From positions 1 through 32,722 of the forward strand of contig PWHV01000004.1 in NCBI GenBank assembly GCA_003555025.1: a stretch of 32,722 bases of DNA. The letters run 5' to 3'. The position numbers were made by a program, and so were the translations under genes. Source of the stretch: Methanomassiliicoccaceae archaeon (GTDB lineage Archaea > Thermoplasmatota > Thermoplasmata > Methanomassiliicoccales > Methanomethylophilaceae). The notes below the pieces were generated by a model, which was not told the origin of the DNA, searched no databases, and worked only from the letters and a program-made list of their open reading frames with translations. Shown here piece by piece: positions 1 through 6,822 of the stretch. How positions within the stretch are numbered: position 1 is the stretch's first letter; every line of letters begins with the position of its first letter.

Positions 1-2
1 CG

Positions 3-53
3 GTGGAGAAGGAATACCATAAGTTGCGGGAGCGTAAGGAACGGACTAGATGA
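3..53 (+). CDS. C-terminal end of a truncated gene (uncertain frame)
   Basis: The window opens inside what may be a gene. Reading from position 3 gives 16 very charged residues (VEKEYHKLRERKERTR) and a TGA at 51-53. A second frame, from position 1, stays open to a TGA at 139-141 and also reads plausibly after about position 45 (DERTARIDKGKPKCQEG). Either the first reading is the true end of the protein or a frameshift joins both. Function cannot be told from so short a tail. Confidence 0.3.
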   Translation: MEKEYHKLRERKERTR

Positions 54-171
54 ACGGACCGCTCGCATCGACAAGGGCAAACCCAAATGCCAGGAGGGGG
101 ATCGTGCCCCGCACCGGCCGGTCTTCCAGCCATGGGCCTGAGCTGCTTGGCCCGCAGCACAGCGCCTTGGA

Positions 172-188
172 GAAAAAGGTAAAATACG
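172..188 (+). promoter_or_regulatory. Promoter of first ferredoxin
   Basis: An A-rich element, GAAAAAGGTAAAATACG, ends about 31 bases before the ferredoxin ATG. It fits an archaeal BRE/TATA box that would start transcription roughly 10 bases ahead of the ATG. Almost the same element is repeated before the second ferredoxin at 407-425, so the duplication included the promoter. Confidence 0.55.
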
Positions 189-219
189 CACCCCGGCGTT
201 CCATCGGTGAGGTTTCCTA

Positions 220-387
220 ATGGTCGTGAAGATCGATGAGATCGGGTGCGTCGCCTGCGGCGCCTGCGCTGATGTGTGCCCGGAGGACGCCGTGGCCGTG
301 GACGACGTCGCCATCGTTGACGCCGATGCCTGCATAGACTGCCACAACTGCGTAGAGGAGTGCCCGTCGGACGCCATCAGCGAGTGA
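220..387 (+). CDS. 2[4Fe-4S] ferredoxin, copy 1
   Basis: A 55-residue bacterial-type ferredoxin, a soluble low-potential electron carrier. Two cluster motifs are visible: CVACGACADVCP at residues 10-21 and CIDCHNCVEECP at 38-49, eight cysteines in all, which is the usual set for two [4Fe-4S] clusters. The protein is strongly acidic. The start is supported by a GGTGAGGT Shine-Dalgarno sequence at about 206-213. It is 41/55 identical (counted by hand) to the next gene, and a ferredoxin-NADP reductase-like gene lies just beyond, so electrons may pass between them. Too short for automatic callers with a 60-residue limit. Confidence 0.9.
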   Translation: MVVKIDEIGCVACGACADVCPEDAVAVDDVAIVDADACIDCHNCVEECPSDAISE

Positions 388-406
388 CGCCCACCCTCGG
401 AGTGCT

Positions 407-425
407 GAAAAAAGGTTAAAATACG
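407..425 (+). promoter_or_regulatory. Promoter of second ferredoxin
   Basis: GAAAAAAGGTTAAAATACG ends 31 bases before the second ferredoxin ATG and nearly matches the element at 172-188. The two ferredoxins are therefore probably transcribed from separate, duplicated promoters and not only as one operon. Confidence 0.55.
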
Positions 426-456
426 ATTATCAGCTTTCATGCGCTGAGGTTTCGAA

Positions 457-624
457 ATGGTCGTTAAGATAGACATTGACGAATGCACCGCCTGCGGCGC
501 GTGCGCGGACATATGCCCCGAGGACGCCATCACCGTGGATGACCACGCCGTGGTGGATGCCGACCTGTGCATTGACTGCCACAACTGCATCGACGAGTGC
601 CCGGTTGACGCCATCACCGAGTGA
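457..624 (+). CDS. 2[4Fe-4S] ferredoxin, copy 2
   Basis: A 55-residue paralogue of the preceding gene with the same layout: CTACGACADICP-type first motif at residues 10-21 (read as CTACGACADICP) and CIDCHNCIDECP at 38-49, giving eight cluster cysteines. It should carry electrons at low potential. Differences from copy 1 lie mainly between the motifs and are mostly conservative, which suggests that both copies are functional. A GAGGT ribosome site precedes the ATG. It ends 59 bases before the stop codon of the convergent ferredoxin reductase-like gene. A T-rich stretch with the AAACC signature (648-670) follows and probably ends the transcript. Confidence 0.9.
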   Translation: MVVKIDIDECTACGACADICPEDAITVDDHAVVDADLCIDCHNCIDECPVDAITE

Positions 625-647
625 GCGCTCCGCAGGAAAAACCTGAG

Positions 648-670
648 AAACCTCTTCCTTTTACTGTTTT
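648..670 (+). terminator. Pyrimidine/T-run terminator after ferredoxin 2
   Basis: AAACC followed by a C/T tract and TTTTAC, then a further TTTT run, directly after the ferredoxin gene. The same arrangement recurs after several other genes in the window (see findings). No hairpin is needed for archaeal termination. Confidence 0.4.
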
Positions 671-683
671 AAGGGCCAGATGA

Positions 684-1622
684 TCAGGCCCAGTAAGGCT
701 TCTTCACGTACTTGTAGGCGCTGTTGGCGGCGGTGGCGGCCTCGCCGCAGGCGGTCACGATCTGCCTGTACTTTCCGGTGTAGATGACCACGTCGCCACA
801 GCCGAAGACCCCTGGGCGCGAGGTCCTCATGTCACTGTCCACTCTGATGAGGCCGTTGTCGTCCATGTCGAGACCCCAGTTCTTGAGGTCCTCGAGGTCG
901 GGGGTGCTACCGATGTTGATCACCACCAGGTCCGCGGGGATATCGAACGTCTCCCCTCCCCTCTCCACCGTCACTGACTCCACCTGGGAGCCGCCGTTGA
1001 TGGACAGGGGGACGGTCTCCATCATGCAGCTCACGCTGCTCTTTTGCAGCGATTCCACGACGCTCTCGTCGGCGCGGTAGCAGTCGCGGCGGTGCATAAG
1101 CACGGCGTCAGCGACGCTGTCGGCGATGATGGCCATCTCCAGGGCGCTGTTGCCGCCGCCGACCATCACCACCCTCTTGTCCACCAGCTTGTCCTTCTCC
1201 GGGAGAACGTAGTCCACTCCCTTGCCGCAGAACTCCTCTTCGCCGGGCACGCCGAGGCGGCGTGGTTTGAACAACCCCATGCCTATTGCCACGACCACCG
1301 CCTTGGAGCGGTGCTGACCCTCCTCGCATCCGACCACGAAGCACTCGCCATCCCGCTCGATGGTGAGGGCGCGGCAGCCCTCGGCGATCTCGCATCCCAT
1401 GGACTCCGCGTGCGCCACCAGCCTCTCCGACAGCTTCTTTGCCTGGACCTCGGCGAAGCCAGGATAGTTGTGTATGCCCTTGTCAGGATATAGGCTGATG
1501 AGCTGTCCGCCGGCGGAGGCGGCATCGAGGACCAATGTCTTCATCTTCCTCGACCTGGCATAGATCCCGGCGGTCAGACCGGCGGGGCCAGCGCCGATCA
1601 CGATGAGGTCGTGGGTCATCAT
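684..1622 (-). CDS. Thioredoxin-reductase-like ferredoxin-NAD(P)+ reductase
   Basis: A 312-residue flavoprotein with an N-terminal FAD Rossmann motif (VIGAGPAG near residue 6) and a central NADP motif (VGGGNSALE) followed by HRRDCYRAD, whose arginines usually hold the NADPH phosphate. It lacks the CxxC that thioredoxin reductases carry between these two domains. It has the GGQLISLYPDK and PGF features and the C-terminal GEAATAANSAYKY tail seen in the TrxR-like ferredoxin-NADP reductases (YumC type). The neighbouring ferredoxins support this role. I start at the ATG at 1620-1622 (a second ATG follows at once); the frame stays open 31 codons further upstream but into the promoter region. Divergent from the ferritin gene. 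A generic pyridine nucleotide-disulfide-family enzyme is the alternative. Confidence 0.8.
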   Translation of the reverse strand: MMTHDLIVIGAGPAGLTAGIYARSRKMKTLVLDAASAGGQLISLYPDKGIHNYPGFAEVQAKKLSERLVAHAESMGCEIAEGCRALTIERDGECFVVGCEEGQHRSKAVVVAIGMGLFKPRRLGVPGEEEFCGKGVDYVLPEKDKLVDKRVVMVGGGNSALEMAIIADSVADAVLMHRRDCYRADESVVESLQKSSVSCMMETVPLSINGGSQVESVTVERGGETFDIPADLVVINIGSTPDLEDLKNWGLDMDDNGLIRVDSDMRTSRPGVFGCGDVVIYTGKYRQIVTACGEAATAANSAYKYVKKPYWA

Positions 1623-1782
1623 TCTTCCAACCGATACAATGTATAATAATTTTGTCCAGTGTTTCAACGGGACTCTCCGCGACCACCGTCCTCCTTCAAG
1701 GAGGGGACGGTCCAAACAAGAATCTGGGAGGCGGGAAAACCTTAAATCCGTCCGGTCGCAATCGATTCATGAGGTAAGACGA

Positions 1783-2301
1783 ATGCTGTCTAAGACCATG
1801 GAGAAAGGCCTCAACGAGCAGATGGTGGCGGAGACCTACTCCGCCTACCTGTACTGGTCGATGGCCGCCCACCTGCACGACCAGGACTATCCCGGGATGG
1901 CTCATTGGATGGAATGCCAGGCCAAAGAGGAGCTGTCCCACGCGGTCAAGATCTACGGCTACATGATGGAGAGGGGCTCGAAGGCGAGGATGTCAGCCAT
2001 CGACGAGCCCCCCTCGGAATGGGACTCCCCCCTCCATGTGATGGACAGCGTCCTCGACCACGAGAGGAAGGTCACGGCGATGATAAACGCCCTGATGGAC
2101 AAGGCCATCGACGAGAAGGACCATGCCAGCAACCAGTTCCTGGCATGGTTCGTCACCGAACAGGTGGAGGAGGAGAGCACCGCCTCCGCGATACTGTCGC
2201 GGATGAAGAAGATGGGGGATTACGTGCAGGGGCTCATCATGCTCGATGACGAGCTGGGGTCCCGCAAGCCCCTCTACGACCTGCTTCCCAAGTCCGAATG
2301 A
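1783..2301 (+). CDS. Ferritin (non-haem iron storage)
   Basis: A 172-residue ferritin, the usual length for FtnA-type proteins. It oxidises Fe(II) at a di-iron ferroxidase centre and stores iron inside a 24-mer shell in the cytoplasm. The helical bundle ligands are visible: E17 in the ETYSAYLYW segment, E-x-x-H in KEELSHA at about 50-53, E in DHERKV near 94 and the EQVEEE segment near 127. The start is the ATG at 1783 behind a GAGGT site; the frame is open upstream but that part covers the promoter (CTTAAATC near 1741). It sits opposite the ferredoxin reductase-like gene, which could supply electrons for iron release. Confidence 0.92.
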   Translation: MLSKTMEKGLNEQMVAETYSAYLYWSMAAHLHDQDYPGMAHWMECQAKEELSHAVKIYGYMMERGSKARMSAIDEPPSEWDSPLHVMDSVLDHERKVTAMINALMDKAIDEKDHASNQFLAWFVTEQVEEESTASAILSRMKKMGDYVQGLIMLDDELGSRKPLYDLLPKSE

Positions 2302-2310
2302 GCCGGCCGT

Positions 2311-2333
2311 CAAACCATTTTTTCCCTTTTACC
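2311..2333 (+). terminator. Pyrimidine/T-run terminator after ferritin
   Basis: CAAACC followed by a long T and C tract ending in TTTTAC, nine bases after the ferritin stop codon. Same pattern as at 648, 3964 and 9398. Confidence 0.45.
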
Positions 2334-2343
2334 TCAACAAACA

Positions 2344-2352
2344 TGATATACT
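2344..2352 (+). promoter_or_regulatory. TATA box of the nfeD-stomatin operon
   Basis: GATATACTC lies about 25 bases before the ATG at 2373. With the usual archaeal spacing the transcript would begin at or next to the ATG, so the NfeD-like mRNA is probably leaderless; no Shine-Dalgarno sequence is present. Confidence 0.45.
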
Positions 2353-2372
2353 CTTGATACAATACAATCCAC

Positions 2373-2837
2373 ATGTCAGCATTGGCAACCAGCGTTGCTT
2401 TGGCATTCGTGATTATCGGGATCCTGCTTCTAATAACCGAAGCGGTCAGCCCCGGCACGTTCCTGGTGGTGCCAGGGACGGTGTTGCTCATACTCGGCGC
2501 CCTCGGCTTGATCTATCCCCCCCTGCTTCTAAGCTGGTGGGCGCCGCTTATAGCGGCTGTGGTGATGATACCCACCACTGTGCTGACGATCAAGTTCTAT
2601 CAGAAGCTGGGGGAGCCCATCCCTCCTACGACCACGGTGTCGACCTCCCTTATAGGGAGAACGGGCACCGTCATCGTGAAGGTGACCCCCGGGAACCTGC
2701 GGGGGAAGGTCAGGGTCAGCAACGACACCTGGAGCGCAACGTCCCATAGCGAGATAGAGGAGGGCGCCAAGGTAAAGGTGGTGGGCAGCGAAGGGGTGCA
2801 CATAAAGGTGGATCCCGTCGAAGAGGAGGTTAACTGA
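2373..2837 (+). CDS. NfeD-like membrane protein
   Basis: A 154-residue integral membrane protein of the short NfeD (NfeD1b) type. Two to three hydrophobic helices occupy residues about 5-70, followed by a soluble C-terminal domain (about 85-150) with the LIGRTGTVIVKVTPGNLRGKV pattern typical of the OB-fold NfeD tail. Such proteins pair with stomatin-like SPFH proteins and are thought to organise membrane patches; the exact role is not settled. The stomatin gene starts three bases after its stop codon, an arrangement that is widely conserved. The start is supported by the leaderless promoter. Confidence 0.85.
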   Translation: MSALATSVALAFVIIGILLLITEAVSPGTFLVVPGTVLLILGALGLIYPPLLLSWWAPLIAAVVMIPTTVLTIKFYQKLGEPIPPTTTVSTSLIGRTGTVIVKVTPGNLRGKVRVSNDTWSATSHSEIEEGAKVKVVGSEGVHIKVDPVEEEVN

Positions 2838-2839
2838 AA

Positions 2840-3961
2840 ATGGTAGCAGCAATAGCACTTGTCATCTTCGTAATAGTTGCGGTCCTGGTCATACTGGTGA
2901 GCGGCGTTAAGATCGTCCAGCCGTATGAGCAGGCCATATACATGAGGCTTGGCAAGTACATCAAGACACTCGACCAAGGCTTCAACGTGGTCGTGCCGCT
3001 GATAAACGAGGTGGTGAAACTGGACCTCAGGACCCAGGTCCTGGACGTCCCCCGGCAGGAGGTCATAACCAAGGACAACTCCCCGGTTTTCGTGGACGCG
3101 GTCATCTACACCAAGGTGATAGACCCGGTGAAGGCCTTCTTCGAGGTCACCAACTACCGCACCGCCACCATGTATCTGGCGCAGACCACCCTGAGGTCGG
3201 TCGTCGGCGAGATGGAGCTCGACCAGATATTCTCCAACCGCGAGAGCATCAACACGCAGCTCCGCGACACCCTCGACGAGAGCACCGACAAGTGGGGCGT
3301 CAAGGTCGAGGCGGTGGAGATACGCGAGGTGGACCCGGCGTCCCGCGTCAAGGAGTCCATGGAGGAGCAGACCTCCGCGGAGAGGAAGAGGCGCGCCGCC
3401 ATCCTCGAGGCGGACGGCAAGAAGAGAGCGGCCATCCTCGAGGCGGAGGGCAAGAAGAGGGCCCGCATCCTCGAGGCGGAGGGACTGCGTCAGTCGAAGA
3501 TCCTCGAGGCGGAGGGAGAGAGGACGGCCATCGTCCTGCAGTCCCAGGGAGAGGCGCAGAAGCTGCGCATCCTGTCGCTGGGCGCTTCCACTCTGGATTC
3601 CAAGGCCATAACCGTCCTGTCTCTGGAGACCCTGAAGGACCTGGGCGAGGGCGAGGCTTCGAAGTTCTTCTTCCCCATGGAGCTCACCCGCCTGGCGCAG
3701 GGAATGTCCGAGTACATGGGCAGCGGAGCGAGCGTTCCCGAAAGGGGCGTATCGGACCTCAAGGAGCTGACCAAGGCTCTGGGTCTCCCCGAGGACCTGC
3801 TCGGGCCGGTGCCGAAGGTGGACGAACTCCGCGCCGAGGCCGACGCCATCTACGAGAACATGGACAAGGAGATGAAAGAGTCCGCGGAGATAGCCCAGAA
3901 GGCCGCCGGCAAGGCGACCAAGGAGGAAGTGGAGAAGCTCATCCAGGATCAGAAGGAATGA
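2840..3961 (+). CDS. SPFH/Band 7 stomatin-like protein
   Basis: A 373-residue stomatin/prohibitin-family protein. A hydrophobic N-terminal anchor covers residues about 3-23, the SPFH domain about 24-190 (QPYEQAIYMRLGKY, DLRTQVLDVPRQEVITKDN), and a long coiled coil follows. The coil holds an 11-residue repeat (ILEAEGKKRAA type) copied four times with nearly identical DNA. The C-terminal part (from about 300) is charged and helical. These proteins oligomerise at the membrane and scaffold microdomains. A strong GAGGAGGT site at about 2824-2831 sits inside the end of the NfeD gene, so the two are translated from one message. Confidence 0.9.
   Translation: MVAAIALVIFVIVAVLVILVSGVKIVQPYEQAIYMRLGKYIKTLDQGFNVVVPLINEVVKLDLRTQVLDVPRQEVITKDNSPVFVDAVIYTKVIDPVKAFFEVTNYRTATMYLAQTTLRSVVGEMELDQIFSNRESINTQLRDTLDESTDKWGVKVEAVEIREVDPASRVKESMEEQTSAERKRRAAILEADGKKRAAILEAEGKKRARILEAEGLRQSKILEAEGERTAIVLQSQGEAQKLRILSLGASTLDSKAITVLSLETLKDLGEGEASKFFFPMELTRLAQGMSEYMGSGASVPERGVSDLKELTKALGLPEDLLGPVPKVDELRAEADAIYENMDKEMKESAEIAQKAAGKATKEEVEKLIQDQKE
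3401..3532 (+). repeat. Four tandem 33-bp coding repeats in the stomatin coil
   Basis: The block ATCCTCGAGGCGGA recurs at 3401, 3434, 3467 and 3500 (the last with one or two changes further on), exactly 33 bases apart. Each unit encodes 11 residues beginning ILEA. The close DNA match, not only protein match, suggests expansion by slippage or unequal recombination. Confidence 0.8.
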
Positions 3962-3963
3962 GC

Positions 3964-4000
3964 CAAACCTTTTCCCGTAAACCCCTTCCCTTACTTTTTA
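3964..4000 (+). terminator. Pyrimidine/T-run terminator after stomatin
   Basis: CAAACC, then TTTTCCC, a further C/T tract and a TTTTT run, starting two bases after the stop codon. Fits an archaeal U-tract terminator for the nfeD-stomatin operon. Confidence 0.45.
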
Positions 4001-4028
4001 ACCCTGTTCCACCATAACGGAAGACGCG

Positions 4029-4661
4029 ATGCGCGAGATCTACATGCAAGGCGATGACGACGCCACGGTGTTGCTGCAGGGTCTGGAGGGTCGGGGCGCA
4101 GAGCCTTGGTCGCTGCGGGCGAGGCCGGCGCTGCTGGTCATGGACATGCAGTCGTTCTTCCTCGACGAGTGCTCCCCCGCATTCCTGCCCTCGGCGCCGG
4201 CCATACTCCCGCGCCTGAGATTGCTGGTGGACTCTTTCCGCTCCCGCGGCCTGCCGGTGGTCTTCACCGTGCACCGCGACCGCGACGGTCCGATGCAGCG
4301 CTGGTGGGGCCGCAGCCTGGACGAGGAATGGTCGCAGGCGCCCGCCATAGCCCCCGCCGAGGGGGAGGGGCTGCTGGTCAAAGACGTCTACGACGCGTTC
4401 TGCGATCCTGACCTCGAAGCTCTACTCGAGCGCGCCGAGGTCGGTACGCTGGCGGTCACAGGCGTCTGCGCCCATCTCTGCGTGGAGTCCACCGCCCGCT
4501 CCGCCTTCTGCCGTGGCTATCAGGTGGTGCTGCCCGCCGACTGCGCCGCCGCCCATAACCTGAACCTGCACCGCGGGTCCCTGGCCTCTTTGGCCCATGG
4601 GTTCGCCCACGTCACCAGCTGCCATGAGCTCATCTCCAAGTTGGAGGGCCGTCATGGTTGA
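4029..4661 (+). CDS. Isochorismatase-family cysteine hydrolase
   Basis: A 210-residue cysteine hydrolase of the isochorismatase/nicotinamidase superfamily. The catalytic triad can be placed: D39 in LLVMDMQ, K118 in LLVKDVYDAF and the nucleophile C151 in TGVCAHLCVESTAR. The cis-peptide region TGVCA just before C151 is also typical. The substrate cannot be read from sequence; nicotinamide, isochorismate or other amides and ureides are possible. It is the first gene of a four-gene operon in which every neighbour overlaps the next, so it probably acts in the same process as the flavoprotein and radical SAM protein downstream. Confidence 0.85.
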   Translation: MREIYMQGDDDATVLLQGLEGRGAEPWSLRARPALLVMDMQSFFLDECSPAFLPSAPAILPRLRLLVDSFRSRGLPVVFTVHRDRDGPMQRWWGRSLDEEWSQAPAIAPAEGEGLLVKDVYDAFCDPDLEALLERAEVGTLAVTGVCAHLCVESTARSAFCRGYQVVLPADCAAAHNLNLHRGSLASLAHGFAHVTSCHELISKLEGRHG

Positions 4662-5517
4662 GATGGTGGTCATCGGCGGCGGCCCGGCGGGGATGGCGGC
4701 GGCGCTCCAGTGCTCGAGGTCAGGCATGGAGGCCGTACTCTTCGAGAAGGGGGAGCTGGGGGGCCTGCTGCGCGAGGCCAACCTGGTGGAGAACTACCTC
4801 GGCTTTCCTGGAGGGCTCCCCGGCGCCGAGCTGTGCTCACGGTTCAGCGAGCAGCTCCGCCGCCAGGGCGTGGAGGTCCGTAGGGAGGAGGTCCTTTCCC
4901 TAGACCACGACGGCGAACGCTTCGTCATCCGTACCGCCGAGGGGGAGGAGAGGGCCGAGATGGCGATCATGGCCACGGGCACCGTCCCTTCCCGCCCCGG
5001 GACGGGTCTCGCCGCCGACGGGGAGCTGGTGTTCGACAGCGTGCTTCCGCTGGCGGATTGGAGGGGGATGAGCATCGCCGTCCTGGGGGGAGGGGATGCC
5101 GCCTATGACTACGCCCTACGCCTGTCGGCGGCGAACACCGTGACGATAGTCAGCCGCTCTTGCCCGCGCTCCCTCCCCCTGCTCCGGAAGAGGGCGGAGG
5201 GATCGCCCTCGGTGTCGATACTTGACCGCGCCGCGTTGACGGGAACACGGCGGACGGGAGGCCGCCTGTCCATTGATCTGATGCACAACGGCAGCCCCCT
5301 CGCCCTGGAGACGGACGCGTTGCTGCTGGCAGTGGGGAGGGATCCCGCCGACGGCCTGCTGAGAGGGCCCTTGCGGGACCGATCGGAATCACTTATCAAG
5401 GATGGCGTGTTCTACATTGCGGGCGACGTCGTCAACGGCCATCGGCGTCAGGCGGCCATCGCCGCCGCCGACGGCATCAGGGCGGCCATGGGGGCCCGGG
5501 AGACGAGGGAACGATGA
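4654..5517 (+). CDS. FAD-dependent pyridine-nucleotide oxidoreductase (TrxR-like fold)
   Basis: A 287-residue flavoprotein. The FAD-binding GGGPAGMAAA is at the N-terminus, a central NAD(P) motif (VLGGGDAAYDYA) near residue 146, and a C-terminal FAD-contact motif (YIAGDVV) near 250. No CxxC is present, so it is not a classical thioredoxin reductase. It probably passes electrons from NAD(P)H to an unknown partner, perhaps the radical SAM enzyme or a ferredoxin. The ATG at 4654 overlaps the previous gene by eight bases; the frame is open further upstream inside that gene, but that extension has no family resemblance. Its stop overlaps the next start by four bases (ATGA). Confidence 0.82.
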   Translation: MVEMVVIGGGPAGMAAALQCSRSGMEAVLFEKGELGGLLREANLVENYLGFPGGLPGAELCSRFSEQLRRQGVEVRREEVLSLDHDGERFVIRTAEGEERAEMAIMATGTVPSRPGTGLAADGELVFDSVLPLADWRGMSIAVLGGGDAAYDYALRLSAANTVTIVSRSCPRSLPLLRKRAEGSPSVSILDRAALTGTRRTGGRLSIDLMHNGSPLALETDALLLAVGRDPADGLLRGPLRDRSESLIKDGVFYIAGDVVNGHRRQAAIAAADGIRAAMGARETRER

Positions 5518-6440
5518 TGGATGTCCTGGCATCTACAGGCAGGGACGATGTGGCAACGGTCTATGTGGCGGAAGGCACCCGCGGCCGGCGCCTGGAGTTC
5601 GTGGAGTCGGTGCAGCCTCCGTTGACGCGGGAGGAGAAATGGGTCCTCATCATCTCCACGCTCTACGGCTGCCCGGTGGGATGCAGGTTCTGCGACGCCG
5701 GCGGCTCCTTCCACGGACGGGTGGACAAGGCCGAGATGCTCGCCCAGCTCGACCACATGGTCCTGCGGCGCTACCCCGACGGCAGGGTCCCTTCGGAAAA
5801 GTTCAAGGTGCAGTTCTCCCGCATGGGCGAGCCCGCTTTCAACGACGACGTTCTGGAGACCATGCGGGAGCTGCCGCGGCGATATGACTCCCCCGGGCTG
5901 ATGCTGTCCCTCTCCACCATCGCCCCTGCGGGAAGAGACGGGTTCTTCGACCGCCTGCTAAATGTGAAGAGGGAGCTTTACCAGGACAGCTTCCAATTCC
6001 AGTTCTCCCTGCACAGCACTGATGAGGAAAGAAGGTCGTGGCTCATTCCTCGCAGGACCTGGAGCATGGAGCGCATGGCCGCCTACGGTGCGGAGATGCG
6101 CCGCGGAGACAGCAGGAAGGTCACGCTGAACTTCGCTGTGGGCGAAGGGAGCGAGATCGACCCCGATGCGCTGCTACGTTATTTCGACCCCCGCGACTTC
6201 GTCCTCAAGCTCACCCCCGTCAACCCCACCCACAACGCCAGGAGCAACCATATCCGCAACAGCCTGGACAGCGGACTGGCCGACACCCTGGGACAGGCAG
6301 GCTATGATGTCATACTGAGCATAGGCGAGGCCGAGGAGAACCTCATCGGCAGCAACTGCGGCCAATACCTGAAGGCGTACGAGTCCGACGGAGGGCTCCC
6401 TGGAGGGTACAGCTACCCGTTGCAGGACACGAGGGGATGA
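5514..6440 (+). CDS. Radical SAM protein related to RlmN/Cfr
   Basis: A 308-residue radical SAM protein. The cluster motif CPVGCRFC lies at about residues 53-60. Further features match the RlmN/Cfr RNA-methylating family: a SRMGEP motif near 103, SLHSTDEERR near 163, and NCGQ near 286, corresponding to the C-terminal CGQ whose cysteine carries the methyl group in RlmN. The cysteine that RlmN has seven residues before the cluster motif is replaced by isoleucine here. It may therefore methylate or modify a different substrate, or act by another route. Starts within the preceding stop (ATGA) and overlaps the next gene the same way, so all are coupled. Confidence 0.78.
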   Translation: MMDVLASTGRDDVATVYVAEGTRGRRLEFVESVQPPLTREEKWVLIISTLYGCPVGCRFCDAGGSFHGRVDKAEMLAQLDHMVLRRYPDGRVPSEKFKVQFSRMGEPAFNDDVLETMRELPRRYDSPGLMLSLSTIAPAGRDGFFDRLLNVKRELYQDSFQFQFSLHSTDEERRSWLIPRRTWSMERMAAYGAEMRRGDSRKVTLNFAVGEGSEIDPDALLRYFDPRDFVLKLTPVNPTHNARSNHIRNSLDSGLADTLGQAGYDVILSIGEAEENLIGSNCGQYLKAYESDGGLPGGYSYPLQDTRG

Positions 6441-6820
6441 ACTCTCCGCACGCGTTGTACGGGACCCTTCGCCGCGGCGGCGCCCTGCATCATGCCTACC
6501 GCATCGACGAATGCCCGTTCATCGGCGAGGCCGAGCTTCCCGGTCTAGCGCTGGCGGTATGCCCAGGGGAGGGATTCCCCCGCGCTGTCCCCCGCGAAGG
6601 CAGCATCGTGAAGGCGGAGCTCTACCGGCTCCCTCCTCGGATGGCGGAGGCCGTACGCGCCATGGAGGAGGCCGCGGGCTACGTGCTGGAGCCTGCCAAG
6701 GCCATTAGCGGGGGAGAGTACGAGGATGTGCTGGTCTTCATGCACCGCGGCCCCTGGCGCGATTGCGAGCTGCTCGCCGGCGGCGATTGGGCCGATTTCA
6801 AAGGGTTCAAACCCCTTTGA
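6437..6820 (+). CDS. Gamma-glutamylcyclotransferase-like (AIG2/GGCT) protein
   Basis: A 127-residue protein of the AIG2/GGCT fold. The substrate-loop motif LYGTLRRGG is at residues 7-15, and a MEEAAGYV segment near 80 resembles the region that carries the catalytic glutamate. Members release 5-oxoproline from gamma-glutamyl amines, but small archaeal members are poorly characterised. The start overlaps the radical SAM stop by four bases (ATGA), making it the last gene of the operon. It meets a convergent gene at its 3' end, the two overlapping by 14 bases under a perfect hairpin. Confidence 0.7.
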   Translation: MNSPHALYGTLRRGGALHHAYRIDECPFIGEAELPGLALAVCPGEGFPRAVPREGSIVKAELYRLPPRMAEAVRAMEEAAGYVLEPAKAISGGEYEDVLVFMHRGPWRDCELLAGGDWADFKGFKPL

Positions 6821-6822
6821 AA
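6796..6822. terminator. Perfect hairpin covering two convergent stop codons
   Basis: TTTCAAAGGG and CCCTTTGAAA form a perfect ten-base inverted repeat with a seven-base loop. It contains the stop codons of both the gamma-glutamylcyclotransferase-like gene and the opposing membrane protein gene. It is symmetrical, so it could end transcription from both sides. Confidence 0.5.

Noticed and set aside
50-220. 56-codon frame starting with ATGA after the first partial gene
   Set aside because: It runs through the promoter and ribosome site of the first ferredoxin, is serine/proline/arginine-rich and has no Shine-Dalgarno sequence.
684-1622. Thioredoxin reductase call
   Set aside because: The redox-active CxxC between the FAD and NADP parts is missing, while features of the ferredoxin-NADP reductase type are present.
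3401-3532. CRISPR-like array from regular 33-bp repeats
   Set aside because: The units are directly joined without spacers and lie in frame inside a stomatin gene.
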